From the NCBI GenBank assembly GCA_016185425.1, contig JACPNQ010000001.1:90870-154869 (forward strand): DNA of 64,000 nt, read 5' to 3'. A model generated the notes under the pieces. It made no database searches. It saw nothing but the letters and a program-made list of their open reading frames with translations, and was not told where the DNA came from. Of this stretch, positions 1 to 7,650 are shown in pieces (within the stretch, counting starts at the first letter, position 1; every line of letters starts with the position of its first letter). A program made the position numbers and the translations under genes. Source of the DNA: Acidobacteriota bacterium. Its GTDB lineage: Bacteria; Acidobacteriota; Terriglobia; Bryobacterales; Bryobacteraceae.

Positions 1-99
1 CCCACGACTGGGCGGTGGCAACGTTAAAAGGAATCTCCTAACGTCACCTACGTAACTGAAAATAAGTCGCTTATCGAACGTGGCCGATAGAACGGGTAG

Positions 100-1206
100 C
101 TACGGCTTAACCACGCTGCCATCCGTTGCGCGGTCCAGCCGGTAGACGCCGCCATTCGTGATGGGACGGATAGGCAGCTTCGCGGCAACGGCTTCATCAA
201 GATCCAATCCGAGGCCCGGCTTCCCGCTCCCATACAGATAGCCGCCCCGGATTTCAGCCATGCCGGGAAGTAGATCCCTGACGGCGGGCGGGAAGTGATT
301 CTCTTCCTGAATGCCAAATCCGGGGCTGCTGATATCGACATGGTAGGCGGCGATCTGGTTCACCGGGTCGTTCTCACCGCCCTCCTGGAACGCGGTCCTG
401 GTGCCGTTCACCTCACACAGGACGGCGAGTTTTTTCGCCGGCGTGATCCCTCCGATGCCCGATACCCGGCACCGCACGAAATCAATCAATCGCTCGGAAA
501 TAAGCGGCAGATATTCGAACGGGTACGTGAATAATTCGCCGACGGCCTGGGGTGTTGTCGTCAGCTTGCGCAACTCGCGGTACCAGGCCAGTTGCTCGGG
601 CGCGAGCACGTCTTCTATGAAGAACATCTGTAACGGCTGGAGCCGCCGGCAGAATTCCACTGCATTCATCCCGGTGAGATGCGAGTGCACATCGTGGCAC
701 AACTTGGGCTTAAAGCCAATCTTCGCGCGGACCTCTTCGAACATCTTCGAGACGCGGTCGACGTACACCTCCTCATCGAACGTAGGGGCGTTGCCCACCG
801 CGCCCTCGGCGCGTCCCTGGCCGGGAGGCAGGAATCCGCCGCCGCCATAACCGCCGAACTGAATACGGATGTGGCGATAACCCTTCTCCATCGACTTCAA
901 CACGGCGTCGCTGGCCGACGCGGCGTCGTTCCCGCCGACGTGGTCATAGCACGGAACGGCGTCCCGCACTTTGCCGCCGAGCAGATCGTACACAGGCATA
1001 CCGGCGCGTTTGCCCTTAATATCCCAGAGCGCCATGTCCATCGCGCTCAGCACGTTGTTATTCACCGGACCGTTACGCCAATAGGTACGCAGGTGCGAGC
1101 TCTACCACAGGTCCTCGATCTGATCCGCATCCTTGCCGATCAGCCACGGCTTTAAGTGATTCTCCAGCGCCGCGATGACCGCCATGGTCTGGTAGCTGTT
1201 ATTCCA
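100..1206 (-). pseudogene. Enolase-superfamily (mandelate racemase / RspA-like) pseudogene, C-terminal part
   Basis: The reading frame resembles RspA/mannonate-dehydratase-type members of the enolase superfamily. It contains the ALWDIKGKRAGMPVYDLLGG segment and the barrel metal-ligand regions CHDVH, FIEDV and VGELF. The family frame runs upstream as NSYQTMAVIAALENHL and GKDADQIEDLW, then meets an in-frame TAG (plus-strand cta at 1102-1104) exactly where relatives read Gln in a DLWQSS-type stretch, so a CAG-to-TAG change is likely. Before residue WNN (about 1206) the frame is interrupted by further stops and the capping-domain start is missing. A possible N-terminal piece lies at 2953-3093. 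A short product starting at the GTG at 1065 is possible but would lack most of the capping domain. Confidence 0.8.
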
Positions 1207-1641
1207 TTTTTACGGTCATGCCGGATCCGTTCGAAATGTCTGGGGAAATACTCGATCTGCCAGCTCTCCTCGGCGCGGATCTCTCCGCGCTCGACTCCAC
1301 AGCCGGAGCAAGCGCGCTGCCCGGCCGACAGTTCGTGGGCATGCGTGGTGACGGGAAGACATTCGAAATTCGCCAACTGCCGCCGGCCACGGGTTTCCCC
1401 TCCAGTTGGGCGGCGAAATCCAGCATCATCTGCGGCAACTCGCCCGCCGATTCCAGCCGGTCGGCCCGCGGGCCGCAATACCATTTCTTATACCGCGCCG
1501 GTTCCTGCTGCAAGCGCAGCATCTCGACCTGGAGTTAGTCGGCTCGCCGCTTTTGATGATCACGCTACACCAGAAGCCCCCCACCATCGCCTGCAGCGAT
1601 TCGCTGTCCTCGGGTAAGCCAATCGGGGTTGTCCGATCCAT
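1207..1641 (-). pseudogene. Unrecognised decayed coding remnant
   Basis: Two minus-strand frames join into one protein-like sequence if one base is restored near 1530-1535: a first part starting MDRTTPIGLPEDSES and ending KSGEPTN, then QVEMLRLQQEPARYKKWYCG followed by LPQMMLDFAAQLEGKP. The composition looks like real protein, not random translation, but I do not recognise the family. After about 1330 the sequence becomes low quality and runs into the broken enolase-superfamily gene. A 17-bp palindrome (1655-1671) lies just upstream of the ATG at 1641, so this may once have been a regulated gene. Confidence 0.35.
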
Positions 1642-1654
1642 TGTGACTTACTAC

Positions 1655-1671
1655 TGTAGAGGTCCTCTACA
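1655..1671. promoter_or_regulatory. Operator-like 17-bp palindrome
   Basis: TGTAGAGG and CCTCTACA are perfect reverse complements separated by one base. The site lies 14 bp upstream of the start of the decayed ORF that begins at 1641 on the minus strand. Size and position fit a dimeric repressor operator, for example for a BlaI or PadR type winged-helix protein. No binding protein is encoded next to it. Confidence 0.35.
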
Positions 1672-1749
1672 TCACCAAAACGATAATTCCTGCGTACCGA
1701 GCTGCCGCATTTTGCGATTCCGATGGTGGACTTGCCGGTCGCCAGTCTT

Positions 1750-2505
1750 TCAGCGAATAATAAGTCCCTGTCCCGTTGGAAGGGCCAGAACGGTCCGCTG
1801 CAGCCGGCGTGCCAAGTGGTCAATAGCGCGGCGCTGACAGTCGTGTCCTAAATAAGCATAGTCGTCGAAGAGAACGGCCGCACCCGAGGATAGCCGGTCC
1901 CAGAAAAATTCCAACGCTGCTTGCTCTGGTAGTGCACAATTCAGGTCAATGTGAAGAAAGGCCACCCGATCTATAGGGGTTGTTGGTAGAACTTCGGGAA
2001 CCACGCCTCGGATAACAGTTGCACTTGGCCATTCTGCAAAAATCGCTTGGACTCTCTCGATGTCGGTGACGTAGGCCCCAGCATTCATTGCGGCCACGGC
2101 GAAGTCTAGCCTTGCGGCTTGTACCTCGCCTTCCGAAAATTGGTCCAACACCGGGCCCGAGAAGGTATCGATCAAGAAGAAACGCCGGTCCACGCGATTC
2201 CAATCCAGATATTGCATAATGGCCGAGCTAATGAACCCAGCGTTGACGCCACACTCGACAAAGTCGCCTGGCACGCGAAGACTCGTTTGAGCCGCCCATA
2301 GTGCTACGTGAACGCGCCAGTCGAAGTGTGGATCAACTCCGTTACTTGAGCGAATGCCACGCGCGTATGCCTGCGCGAAGCATGGATCTTCGCGAAACGA
2401 GCCGGAGTGGACGGTGATCAATCCGTCTTCTGCGTACTTCCCGTTGAGGCGATAGACGCCGATGCCGAGCTTGCTCAGCGCACTTTTAATGCTTTCTTTG
2501 AGCAT
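1750..2505 (-). CDS. TylF/MycF-like class I SAM-dependent methyltransferase
   Basis: The 251-aa protein resembles macrocin O-methyltransferase (TylF) family enzymes, which methylate sugar hydroxyls and related substrates. The SAM-binding region is GDFVECGVNAGFISSAIMQYL (about residues 80-100), followed by the acidic FFLIDTFSG strand and FLHIDLNCA and LFDDYAYLG, which match the metal-binding Asp region of the family. Length is normal. It sits between two pieces that may belong to one disrupted enolase-superfamily gene, and its codons use more A/T than the neighbours, so horizontal acquisition is plausible. The substrate cannot be deduced; exopolysaccharide or glycolipid sugars are a common context. 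Confidence 0.75.
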   Translation of the reverse strand: MLKESIKSALSKLGIGVYRLNGKYAEDGLITVHSGSFREDPCFAQAYARGIRSSNGVDPHFDWRVHVALWAAQTSLRVPGDFVECGVNAGFISSAIMQYLDWNRVDRRFFLIDTFSGPVLDQFSEGEVQAARLDFAVAAMNAGAYVTDIERVQAIFAEWPSATVIRGVVPEVLPTTPIDRVAFLHIDLNCALPEQAALEFFWDRLSSGAAVLFDDYAYLGHDCQRRAIDHLARRLQRTVLALPTGQGLIIR

Positions 2506-2909
2506 ACTGTAGCGCCCGTAGGCGTAGCGTAGTTATCTAAGCTCATAGTACTCGATATCCAGCAACTCCCTGTCCGGCAGCTAGTTTGCAAATGAACTGG
2601 AGGCGAAGCTTTGCACGCCGCGACCCGTAGCCGCTGATGTGGACCATTCTCTCTCCAATGCCCAACAAGCTGCAGTCGCGGGGGTGGACAAAGCTTCAAC
2701 CTTCAAGAGAAGCTTACGGATAGAGCGTTAGTTCGCTGGCCGTTGCTCGCCCACGCTCTCCGGCTTACCCTCCCCGCTCGCAAGGCTATAGTTTCCGGCT
2801 TTCTCCTCGTCACCGATAGATGGGATCGCCGGACGGGTACCCTTCGACAAAGGCTGGCGTGTGCGGATCCGTCGCGCTATTGACGAATCGACTCTGGCGG
2901 CTGTGCTGT
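2506..2909. other. Gene-poor stretch
   Basis: About 400 bp between the methyltransferase start and the inverted repeat. Short minus-strand frames exist, for example one ending near 2820 with YPSGDPIYR, but none has a convincing start, length or recognisable motif. It is probably decayed sequence left by rearrangement. Confidence 0.4.
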
Positions 2910-2965
2910 CCCCGTCCAGTGAACCCATCTAGCGGCGCGGCTGGAGATGGGTTCACTGGACGGGG
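2910..2965. repeat. Perfect 21-bp inverted repeat with 14-nt loop
   Basis: The arm at 2910-2930 is the exact reverse complement of 2945-2965, separated by a 14-nt GC-rich loop. The right arm covers the last codons of the truncated N-terminal fragment (2953-3093), so the palindrome marks the point where that gene breaks off. It could be a rearrangement scar made by inverted duplication, a terminator-like hairpin, or the end of a small mobile element. There is no T-tract on either side. Confidence 0.8.
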
Positions 2966-3093
2966 ATGACCTTTGCATCCTTGATCGTCAGCTTGGGCAA
3001 GCCATTGGTTCGCCTGGCCACCTCCTGCGCAACGGCGGTCGAAAGGACAGGAGCCGCCAATAGCGACTTGGCGAACGATCGGCGATTCATCAT
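2953..3093 (-). pseudogene. N-terminal fragment of a Tat-exported enolase-superfamily protein
   Basis: A 46-codon frame begins MMNRRSFAKSLLAAPVLS, a twin-arginine-like signal sequence, and continues GLPKLTIKDAKVIPVQ before TGA. The segment LPKLTIKDAKVI is what the first strand of mandelate racemase/RspA capping domains looks like after a Tat leader. The frame ends inside the right arm of the 21-bp inverted repeat. On the same strand the missing remainder reappears at about 1206-100, so both pieces may derive from one gene split by roughly 1.75 kb containing the TylF-like methyltransferase. Confidence 0.55.
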
Positions 3094-3293
3094 GGAAGGG
3101 CATTATATCGCCGGAGACGGCTCGTAGCGTCAACTTGTCCAAATGTAGAGTCAAAATGGGCCGCGCCGAAGAGACATTGTGTCGGCGGTGTAACGTGGGC
3201 GCCTTATTCAGTCCCTAGTGAGTGCCCAAAATCTACTTAGTATCCTTCCCTTCAGTACTATTTGGCCTATACTGCCTTTAACCATTTGTTGCA

Positions 3294-3665
3294 ATGGAGA
3301 TTTTCTTGGGCCTCGTCCCTAGAGTAGTTATGCCGCACTCTGCTTACAGCTCGATATGTGAAGTTTTATTGTCTTTGTTTGATACGGTGATGTACCTCCG
3401 AACACTATGCGTAGACAACATGCTTAGTGATATTCTCGGCTGGCTCTATACTTTTTCGTTGTTGCTGGTGATGATGATGCACTTGAAGTATTGGGTCTGC
3501 CATGCGTGGCCGGTGATGCTTCTGGCCGAAGACGAGTTAACGGATGAGGAGTTGGTGTTGCTCGGGATAGGCGAGTATCCGTGGCTGTGGCCGATTCGAC
3601 GAAACGCGCCGGGCCCGGCATACGCCTATCCTGAAAGTAAGGCATGTTCCGATCCTTCTTCCTGA
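3294..3665 (+). CDS. Hypothetical small membrane protein (doubtful)
   Basis: A 123-codon frame with hydrophobic stretches near residues 20-35 and 45-65 and an acidic segment DELTDEELVLLG. The end overlaps the following gene by 22 bp. Base composition is more AT-rich than the surrounding genes and no family is recognised. It could be a genuine small membrane protein, possibly co-transcribed with the next gene, or a chance frame in the promoter region of 3644-4345. Confidence 0.3.
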   Translation: MEIFLGLVPRVVMPHSAYSSICEVLLSLFDTVMYLRTLCVDNMLSDILGWLYTFSLLLVMMMHLKYWVCHAWPVMLLAEDELTDEELVLLGIGEYPWLWPIRRNAPGPAYAYPESKACSDPSS

Positions 3666-4345
3666 TACTTGCGTTAACGGCCGCGGCCGCCGACTGGAAT
3701 TCGGCGCGTTTCCCGGATTGGTCACAAGACACCGTGCTGCGGCTGCTCACGTCGTCGCCGTGGGCGAAGGGTTCCGGGGCCGATATTGAATGGACAAAGC
3801 GGGAATTGCGGCCGATAACGTACAAGGATATTCCCGGCGCCGACCACAACCAGGTGAAAGATCCCGGTCTGGGCCCGCTTGGCGGGATCGGCGCGCCGAA
3901 GCCGAAGCTGCCCACGAAGGCCGATCTGCTCATTCGCTTCCCTAACGCATTGCCGCTGCGCCACGCCAAGGCGCTCTATCGGCTGCGCGACGAAAAACTG
4001 CCCGCCGACCGGCTCAATGGCCTGATCGACGCGCCGGCGCCCGACTATGTCGTCGAGATCTTCGGCGTACCTTCGGAGGTTGCCCATCAGGGGGCCGGCA
4101 CCGTGGAGGCGCTGGTCATGCGCTCCGCCTGGCTGCGTACCCGCGCGGGCCGTACGTATAAGCCATCCAAGGTAGATGTGTTTATTCAGCCAACGACGCT
4201 GAAGATACTCGTTCACTTTCCCAGCGAAGAGCCGCTGCGAGTCCGGGATGAAGAAATCGAATTCTTCGCCGACATACAACTCCTGAAGTGCAAAGAGAAG
4301 TTCAAGTTATCGTCGATGATTTACTTGGGACGCCTGGAGCTGTAA
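3644..4345 (+). CDS. Secreted hypothetical protein
   Basis: A 233-aa protein with a short signal peptide (MFRSFFLILALTAAAA, likely cleavage near residue 16). The mature part starts DWNSARFPDWSQDTVLRLLT and has several charged beta-rich segments (YVVEIFGVP, KVDVFIQPTTLKILVHFP). The tryptophan-rich start suggests an envelope-associated role. I cannot assign a function. It converges on the PQQ dehydrogenase gene, whose stop directly abuts its own stop, so no independent terminator separates them. Confidence 0.75.
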   Translation: MFRSFFLILALTAAAADWNSARFPDWSQDTVLRLLTSSPWAKGSGADIEWTKRELRPITYKDIPGADHNQVKDPGLGPLGGIGAPKPKLPTKADLLIRFPNALPLRHAKALYRLRDEKLPADRLNGLIDAPAPDYVVEIFGVPSEVAHQGAGTVEALVMRSAWLRTRAGRTYKPSKVDVFIQPTTLKILVHFPSEEPLRVRDEEIEFFADIQLLKCKEKFKLSSMIYLGRLEL

Positions 4346-6718
4346 CTACTCCGGCAGGGCCAGGCTATACAGCACCTGTCCGGCCGAGACTGCGACATAC
4401 TGCTTTCCGTCCACGGAGTAACTGATCGGCGACGAGGAGATCGGTCCGCCCGTCTGTGTCCGCCAGAGCAGTTTGCCCGTCTTCGCGTCGAGCGCCAGCA
4501 GGCTGCCTTCCGAGGTGGAGGCGAACAGGAGGCCGCCGCCGGTGGCAAGCACGCCGGCGGAGAGCGATCCGCGCGACACTGGGAATTCCCATTTGATCGT
4601 TCCGGTGGCGGAATCGATGGCTTTGATCGCCGCTTTTGACGGTTCATCGATGGCAACGGCGCGGCCGCCCCAATACCCCTTGCCCGGCTCATACTCCTGC
4701 GGCGTGCGCACAAAGCGCTGCCCGGATTCCGACGTCATCAGGTAGAACATTCCGGTGGAGGCGTCGAACGACGGAGATTGCCAGTTTGTGCCGCCGACCA
4801 GCGATGGGTAGACCACCGTTCCTTCGGGCGATGCCTTCGCGTTCACTGCCCAAACGGGCCGCCCGGCCGCGTCGAATCCGGTATTCCACGTCTGCTTTAC
4901 AAACGGCTTGGCGAAGAGAAACTTGCCGTCGGTGCGATCCAGCACATAGAACATGCCGTTGCGGTTGGCCTGCATCAGAAGTTTTCGCGGCCGGCCGTCC
5001 ACGACGCGGTCGGCCAGCACCAGCGCTTCGTTTGCATCCCAATCGTGATCGTCGCCCGGCGTGAATTGGTAGTGCCACCTGCGCGCGCCGGTATCGGCAT
5101 CGAGCGCAATTACCGAGCAACTGAACAGGTTGTCGCCCTTGCGGATGTCGGCATCCATATCGGGGCCGGGATTCCCAACGGCCCAGTAAATCAGGTTCAA
5201 CTCCGGATCGTAGCTGCCGGTCAGCCATGTGCCGGCGCCGCCACGCTGCCAGGAGCCGCCGCGCCAGGTGTCGTGCCCGAACTCGCCTGGGCCGGGAACG
5301 GTGTTGAACCGCCACGCCCGTTTGCCCGTGGCGGCGTCATAGGCGTCGAGAAAACCGCGGATACCGTGCTCGCCGCCCGCCACGCCTACAACGACCTTGT
5401 CCTTCACTGCCAGCGGCGCCATCGTCAAACTGTAGCCAAGCATGGAATCCGCCACCTGTGTCTCCCAGAGCGGCAAGCCCGTGCGTGCGTCCAGCGCCAC
5501 CAGCGCCGCATCGAGCGTGCCTACAAAGACACGATTGCCCAACACCGCCACGCCGCGATTGAACGGATTGCTCTCGTACGGATTCTGCGCCTTCCGCTGG
5601 CGCTGATACTTCCAGATCTGTACGCCCGTGCGCGCATCGATTGCAAACACCTGGCCCGGAGGACCCGCGGTGTACATCACCCCGTCGACGACAACAGGAG
5701 TCGATTGCAGCACGGAATCGCCGGGCAACTGGGCTGCCCACTTGGTCTGCAACTGCTTCACGTTCGCCGGTGTGATCTGGCGCAGCGCGGAGTAATGCGT
5801 GCCCTGATAGTTGCCCCAATATGTCAACCAATTCCGCGGTTCCGCCTGTGCATTCCCGATTCGCTCAAACGATAACCCGCCCGGTATCGGCGCGCCGGCC
5901 GTTCTGGCGAGATCGCGCGTTTCCAACGTTTTCAAGTAGGCCACGATGTCCTGCACCTCGGCCGGCATTAGCCGTTTTGCGTAGTCGCCCGGCATCAGCG
6001 TGCCGGGCTCCGCGCGGACCTCGGTGAGATCCGCTTTGCTCAAGAGTTGCCGCTCGCCCGCAGCGGTCATCAGGTGTACGGTGAACGAGTCGTCGGCGGT
6101 GCGCATTCCGCGCAGCACGCGCCCATCCTTTGTGCGCGCGGTGACGATCATCGCTTCCGAGTCTCCGCGCCGCCGTCCCTCGCGCTTCGTGCCCGGATTC
6201 AAAATCTTCGCGCGCAGCCGCTCCACGGGCATGCGGCCGGCGGCCGATAGGTCCGGTCCCACAATGCCGCCGCGCGCATTTACGCTGTGGCAGTTCGCGC
6301 AGCCCGCCTTGCCGAAAAACAACCGCTCCCCGGACGACGCATCGCCCGCCTCGGGTTCGCCGGCAACCGCGGCGCCGCCGCTGATGCCGCGGATATAGCT
6401 GACAAGCTGCCAGACCTGCTCCTGCTTCAATGCGGCGAATGGCGGCATTTGCGTGCCCTTGATGCCGTTGCGGATGTTCAGGAAAATCTCGCCATCCATT
6501 CCGCCGCGCGCAAAGCGCCCGGAGGTTAGCGCCGGCGCCCGCTCGCTTCCGCGTCCGCTGCCGCCATGGCATGCCTGGCACGTCTGCTCATAGATTTTCT
6601 GCCCGGCCGCGGCGGCTTCCGGATTGCCCGCGAACGGATTCTTCTCCCGCTCGGGCGTATGATCCTGTGCAAACACGCACGCCGCCGCAACGGCGGCAAT
6701 ACAAAGAGAACGGCTCAT
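4346..6718 (-). CDS. PQQ-dependent alcohol dehydrogenase with two N-terminal cytochrome c domains
   Basis: This 790-aa periplasmic quinoprotein should oxidise an alcohol or polyol and pass electrons through its own haems. After a signal peptide (about residues 1-17) come two cytochrome c domains with haem motifs CQACH (47-51) and CANCH (140-144). From about residue 290 an eight-bladed PQQ propeller follows, with typical blade motifs (AIDARTGVQIWKY, ALDARTGLPLWE, ALDADTGARRWHY, AIDSATGTIKWEF, ALDAKTGKLLWR) and a GDDHDWDAN segment in the region of the catalytic Asp. Haem domains preceding the propeller is the reverse of quinohaemoprotein alcohol dehydrogenases, where the haem follows, but is common in acidobacteria. 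The substrate is unknown. Confidence 0.9.
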   Translation of the reverse strand: MSRSLCIAAVAAACVFAQDHTPEREKNPFAGNPEAAAAGQKIYEQTCQACHGGSGRGSERAPALTSGRFARGGMDGEIFLNIRNGIKGTQMPPFAALKQEQVWQLVSYIRGISGGAAVAGEPEAGDASSGERLFFGKAGCANCHSVNARGGIVGPDLSAAGRMPVERLRAKILNPGTKREGRRRGDSEAMIVTARTKDGRVLRGMRTADDSFTVHLMTAAGERQLLSKADLTEVRAEPGTLMPGDYAKRLMPAEVQDIVAYLKTLETRDLARTAGAPIPGGLSFERIGNAQAEPRNWLTYWGNYQGTHYSALRQITPANVKQLQTKWAAQLPGDSVLQSTPVVVDGVMYTAGPPGQVFAIDARTGVQIWKYQRQRKAQNPYESNPFNRGVAVLGNRVFVGTLDAALVALDARTGLPLWETQVADSMLGYSLTMAPLAVKDKVVVGVAGGEHGIRGFLDAYDAATGKRAWRFNTVPGPGEFGHDTWRGGSWQRGGAGTWLTGSYDPELNLIYWAVGNPGPDMDADIRKGDNLFSCSVIALDADTGARRWHYQFTPGDDHDWDANEALVLADRVVDGRPRKLLMQANRNGMFYVLDRTDGKFLFAKPFVKQTWNTGFDAAGRPVWAVNAKASPEGTVVYPSLVGGTNWQSPSFDASTGMFYLMTSESGQRFVRTPQEYEPGKGYWGGRAVAIDEPSKAAIKAIDSATGTIKWEFPVSRGSLSAGVLATGGGLLFASTSEGSLLALDAKTGKLLWRTQTGGPISSSPISYSVDGKQYVAVSAGQVLYSLALPE

Positions 6719-6895
6719 AAGTTCCGCTCTCCATCATATGATTCTCACCCGCGCCGCTACTTCCGGATAGTCCGTTTCGATCAGGCGCGCATCCCTTCCG
6801 CACCGCCGCGGCGTACTCGGGCCGCTTCGCCCGTCCCGTCCGTGGCCGGGTCCACGCGCGTATCGTGCATCGCGCCAAGGCACCGCCGCTCCGCT
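6719..6895. other. Intergenic stretch, possible coding remnant
   Basis: On the minus strand a short frame ends ETDYPEVAARVRII just before the PQQ dehydrogenase start, and other frames resume protein-like sequence upstream. This may be the worn-down end of a former gene, but the frames do not join cleanly. No clear promoter or terminator was identified. Confidence 0.25.
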
Positions 6896-7600
6896 TTACT
6901 TCACGGGCGAATACCCCGCGGCGCGATAGAGCGCCACTTTGAAAAACGCGTTGATCTGTCCGTGCTCCGCAACCGACTCCGTCCGCACGCGCACCCATTC
7001 CTCGTCGGCCATGAACTTTGCCCACGCCGCCTCGCGCGCGCCCAGGGAATCGAAAGGCGTGAAGTAGATCAAGTTCGGCATCCACGGTCCGAACAGCGCC
7101 GACGTATAAAGCGCGGGATGAATGCCGCAGCGATGGAAGATGGGGATCTCCGGTCCTTCAAAACGATCGTGCAGCGCGCGCAACTGGCGGTACGCCGGCG
7201 CATGGTAAACGCGGAGTTCGAAGACGCGCGCTTTCTCTCCGCCGGGTGCCAGCGCCGGTGAATAGGGCGTTGCCTCCAACAGCGATTGGGTGAAATGTTC
7301 ATACGGCGGTTCGGCGTGGTCTTCCCAGTACGCGAGCGCCGCGCGCATATCGGCGTCGGCGCGCATGGCCGCTCGTGTCTCCTGCCACTGCGCGTATGAG
7401 TCCCACTCGGCAACGACGGCCACTTGCGGAACTTGTTCCGCTACTATGGCGTCCATCACGAGCGCCGCGGTGCCTCCGGTCAATCGCTTATAGGCCGGCA
7501 GCCAAGCCTCCTCCAGCCATGCGTGCAGACGCCCGCCCTGGCTCGAATTCTTCAAAAAATACTGTTCAAAGGTATATAGCCTAGAGGTTGGATGATTCAT
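6896..7600 (-). CDS. NIPSNAP family protein
   Basis: The 234-aa protein carries two NIPSNAP/EthD-like ferredoxin-fold halves: residues about 7-105 (RLYTFEQYFLKNSS to FTQSLLEATP) and about 125-230 (ARVFELRVYHAP to INAFFKVALY). The repeated ELR.Y / W..F.ADEEW patterns are typical. NIPSNAP proteins are small dimeric alpha-beta barrels of poorly defined role. No signal peptide is visible. Its start is 51 bp from the oppositely oriented phosphoesterase start, so the two share a promoter region. Confidence 0.8.
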   Translation of the reverse strand: MNHPTSRLYTFEQYFLKNSSQGGRLHAWLEEAWLPAYKRLTGGTAALVMDAIVAEQVPQVAVVAEWDSYAQWQETRAAMRADADMRAALAYWEDHAEPPYEHFTQSLLEATPYSPALAPGGEKARVFELRVYHAPAYRQLRALHDRFEGPEIPIFHRCGIHPALYTSALFGPWMPNLIYFTPFDSLGAREAAWAKFMADEEWVRVRTESVAEHGQINAFFKVALYRAAGYSPVK

Positions 7601-7650
7601 CGCGTTTACAGATTCGCGCGGCGGCGAATCATAATGAACAGAGTACCGTG

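Noticed and set aside
4778..5875. 365-codon plus-strand open frame inside the PQQ dehydrogenase
   Set aside because: Composition is Arg/His/Ala-rich shadow translation of a clear quinoprotein gene on the other strand.
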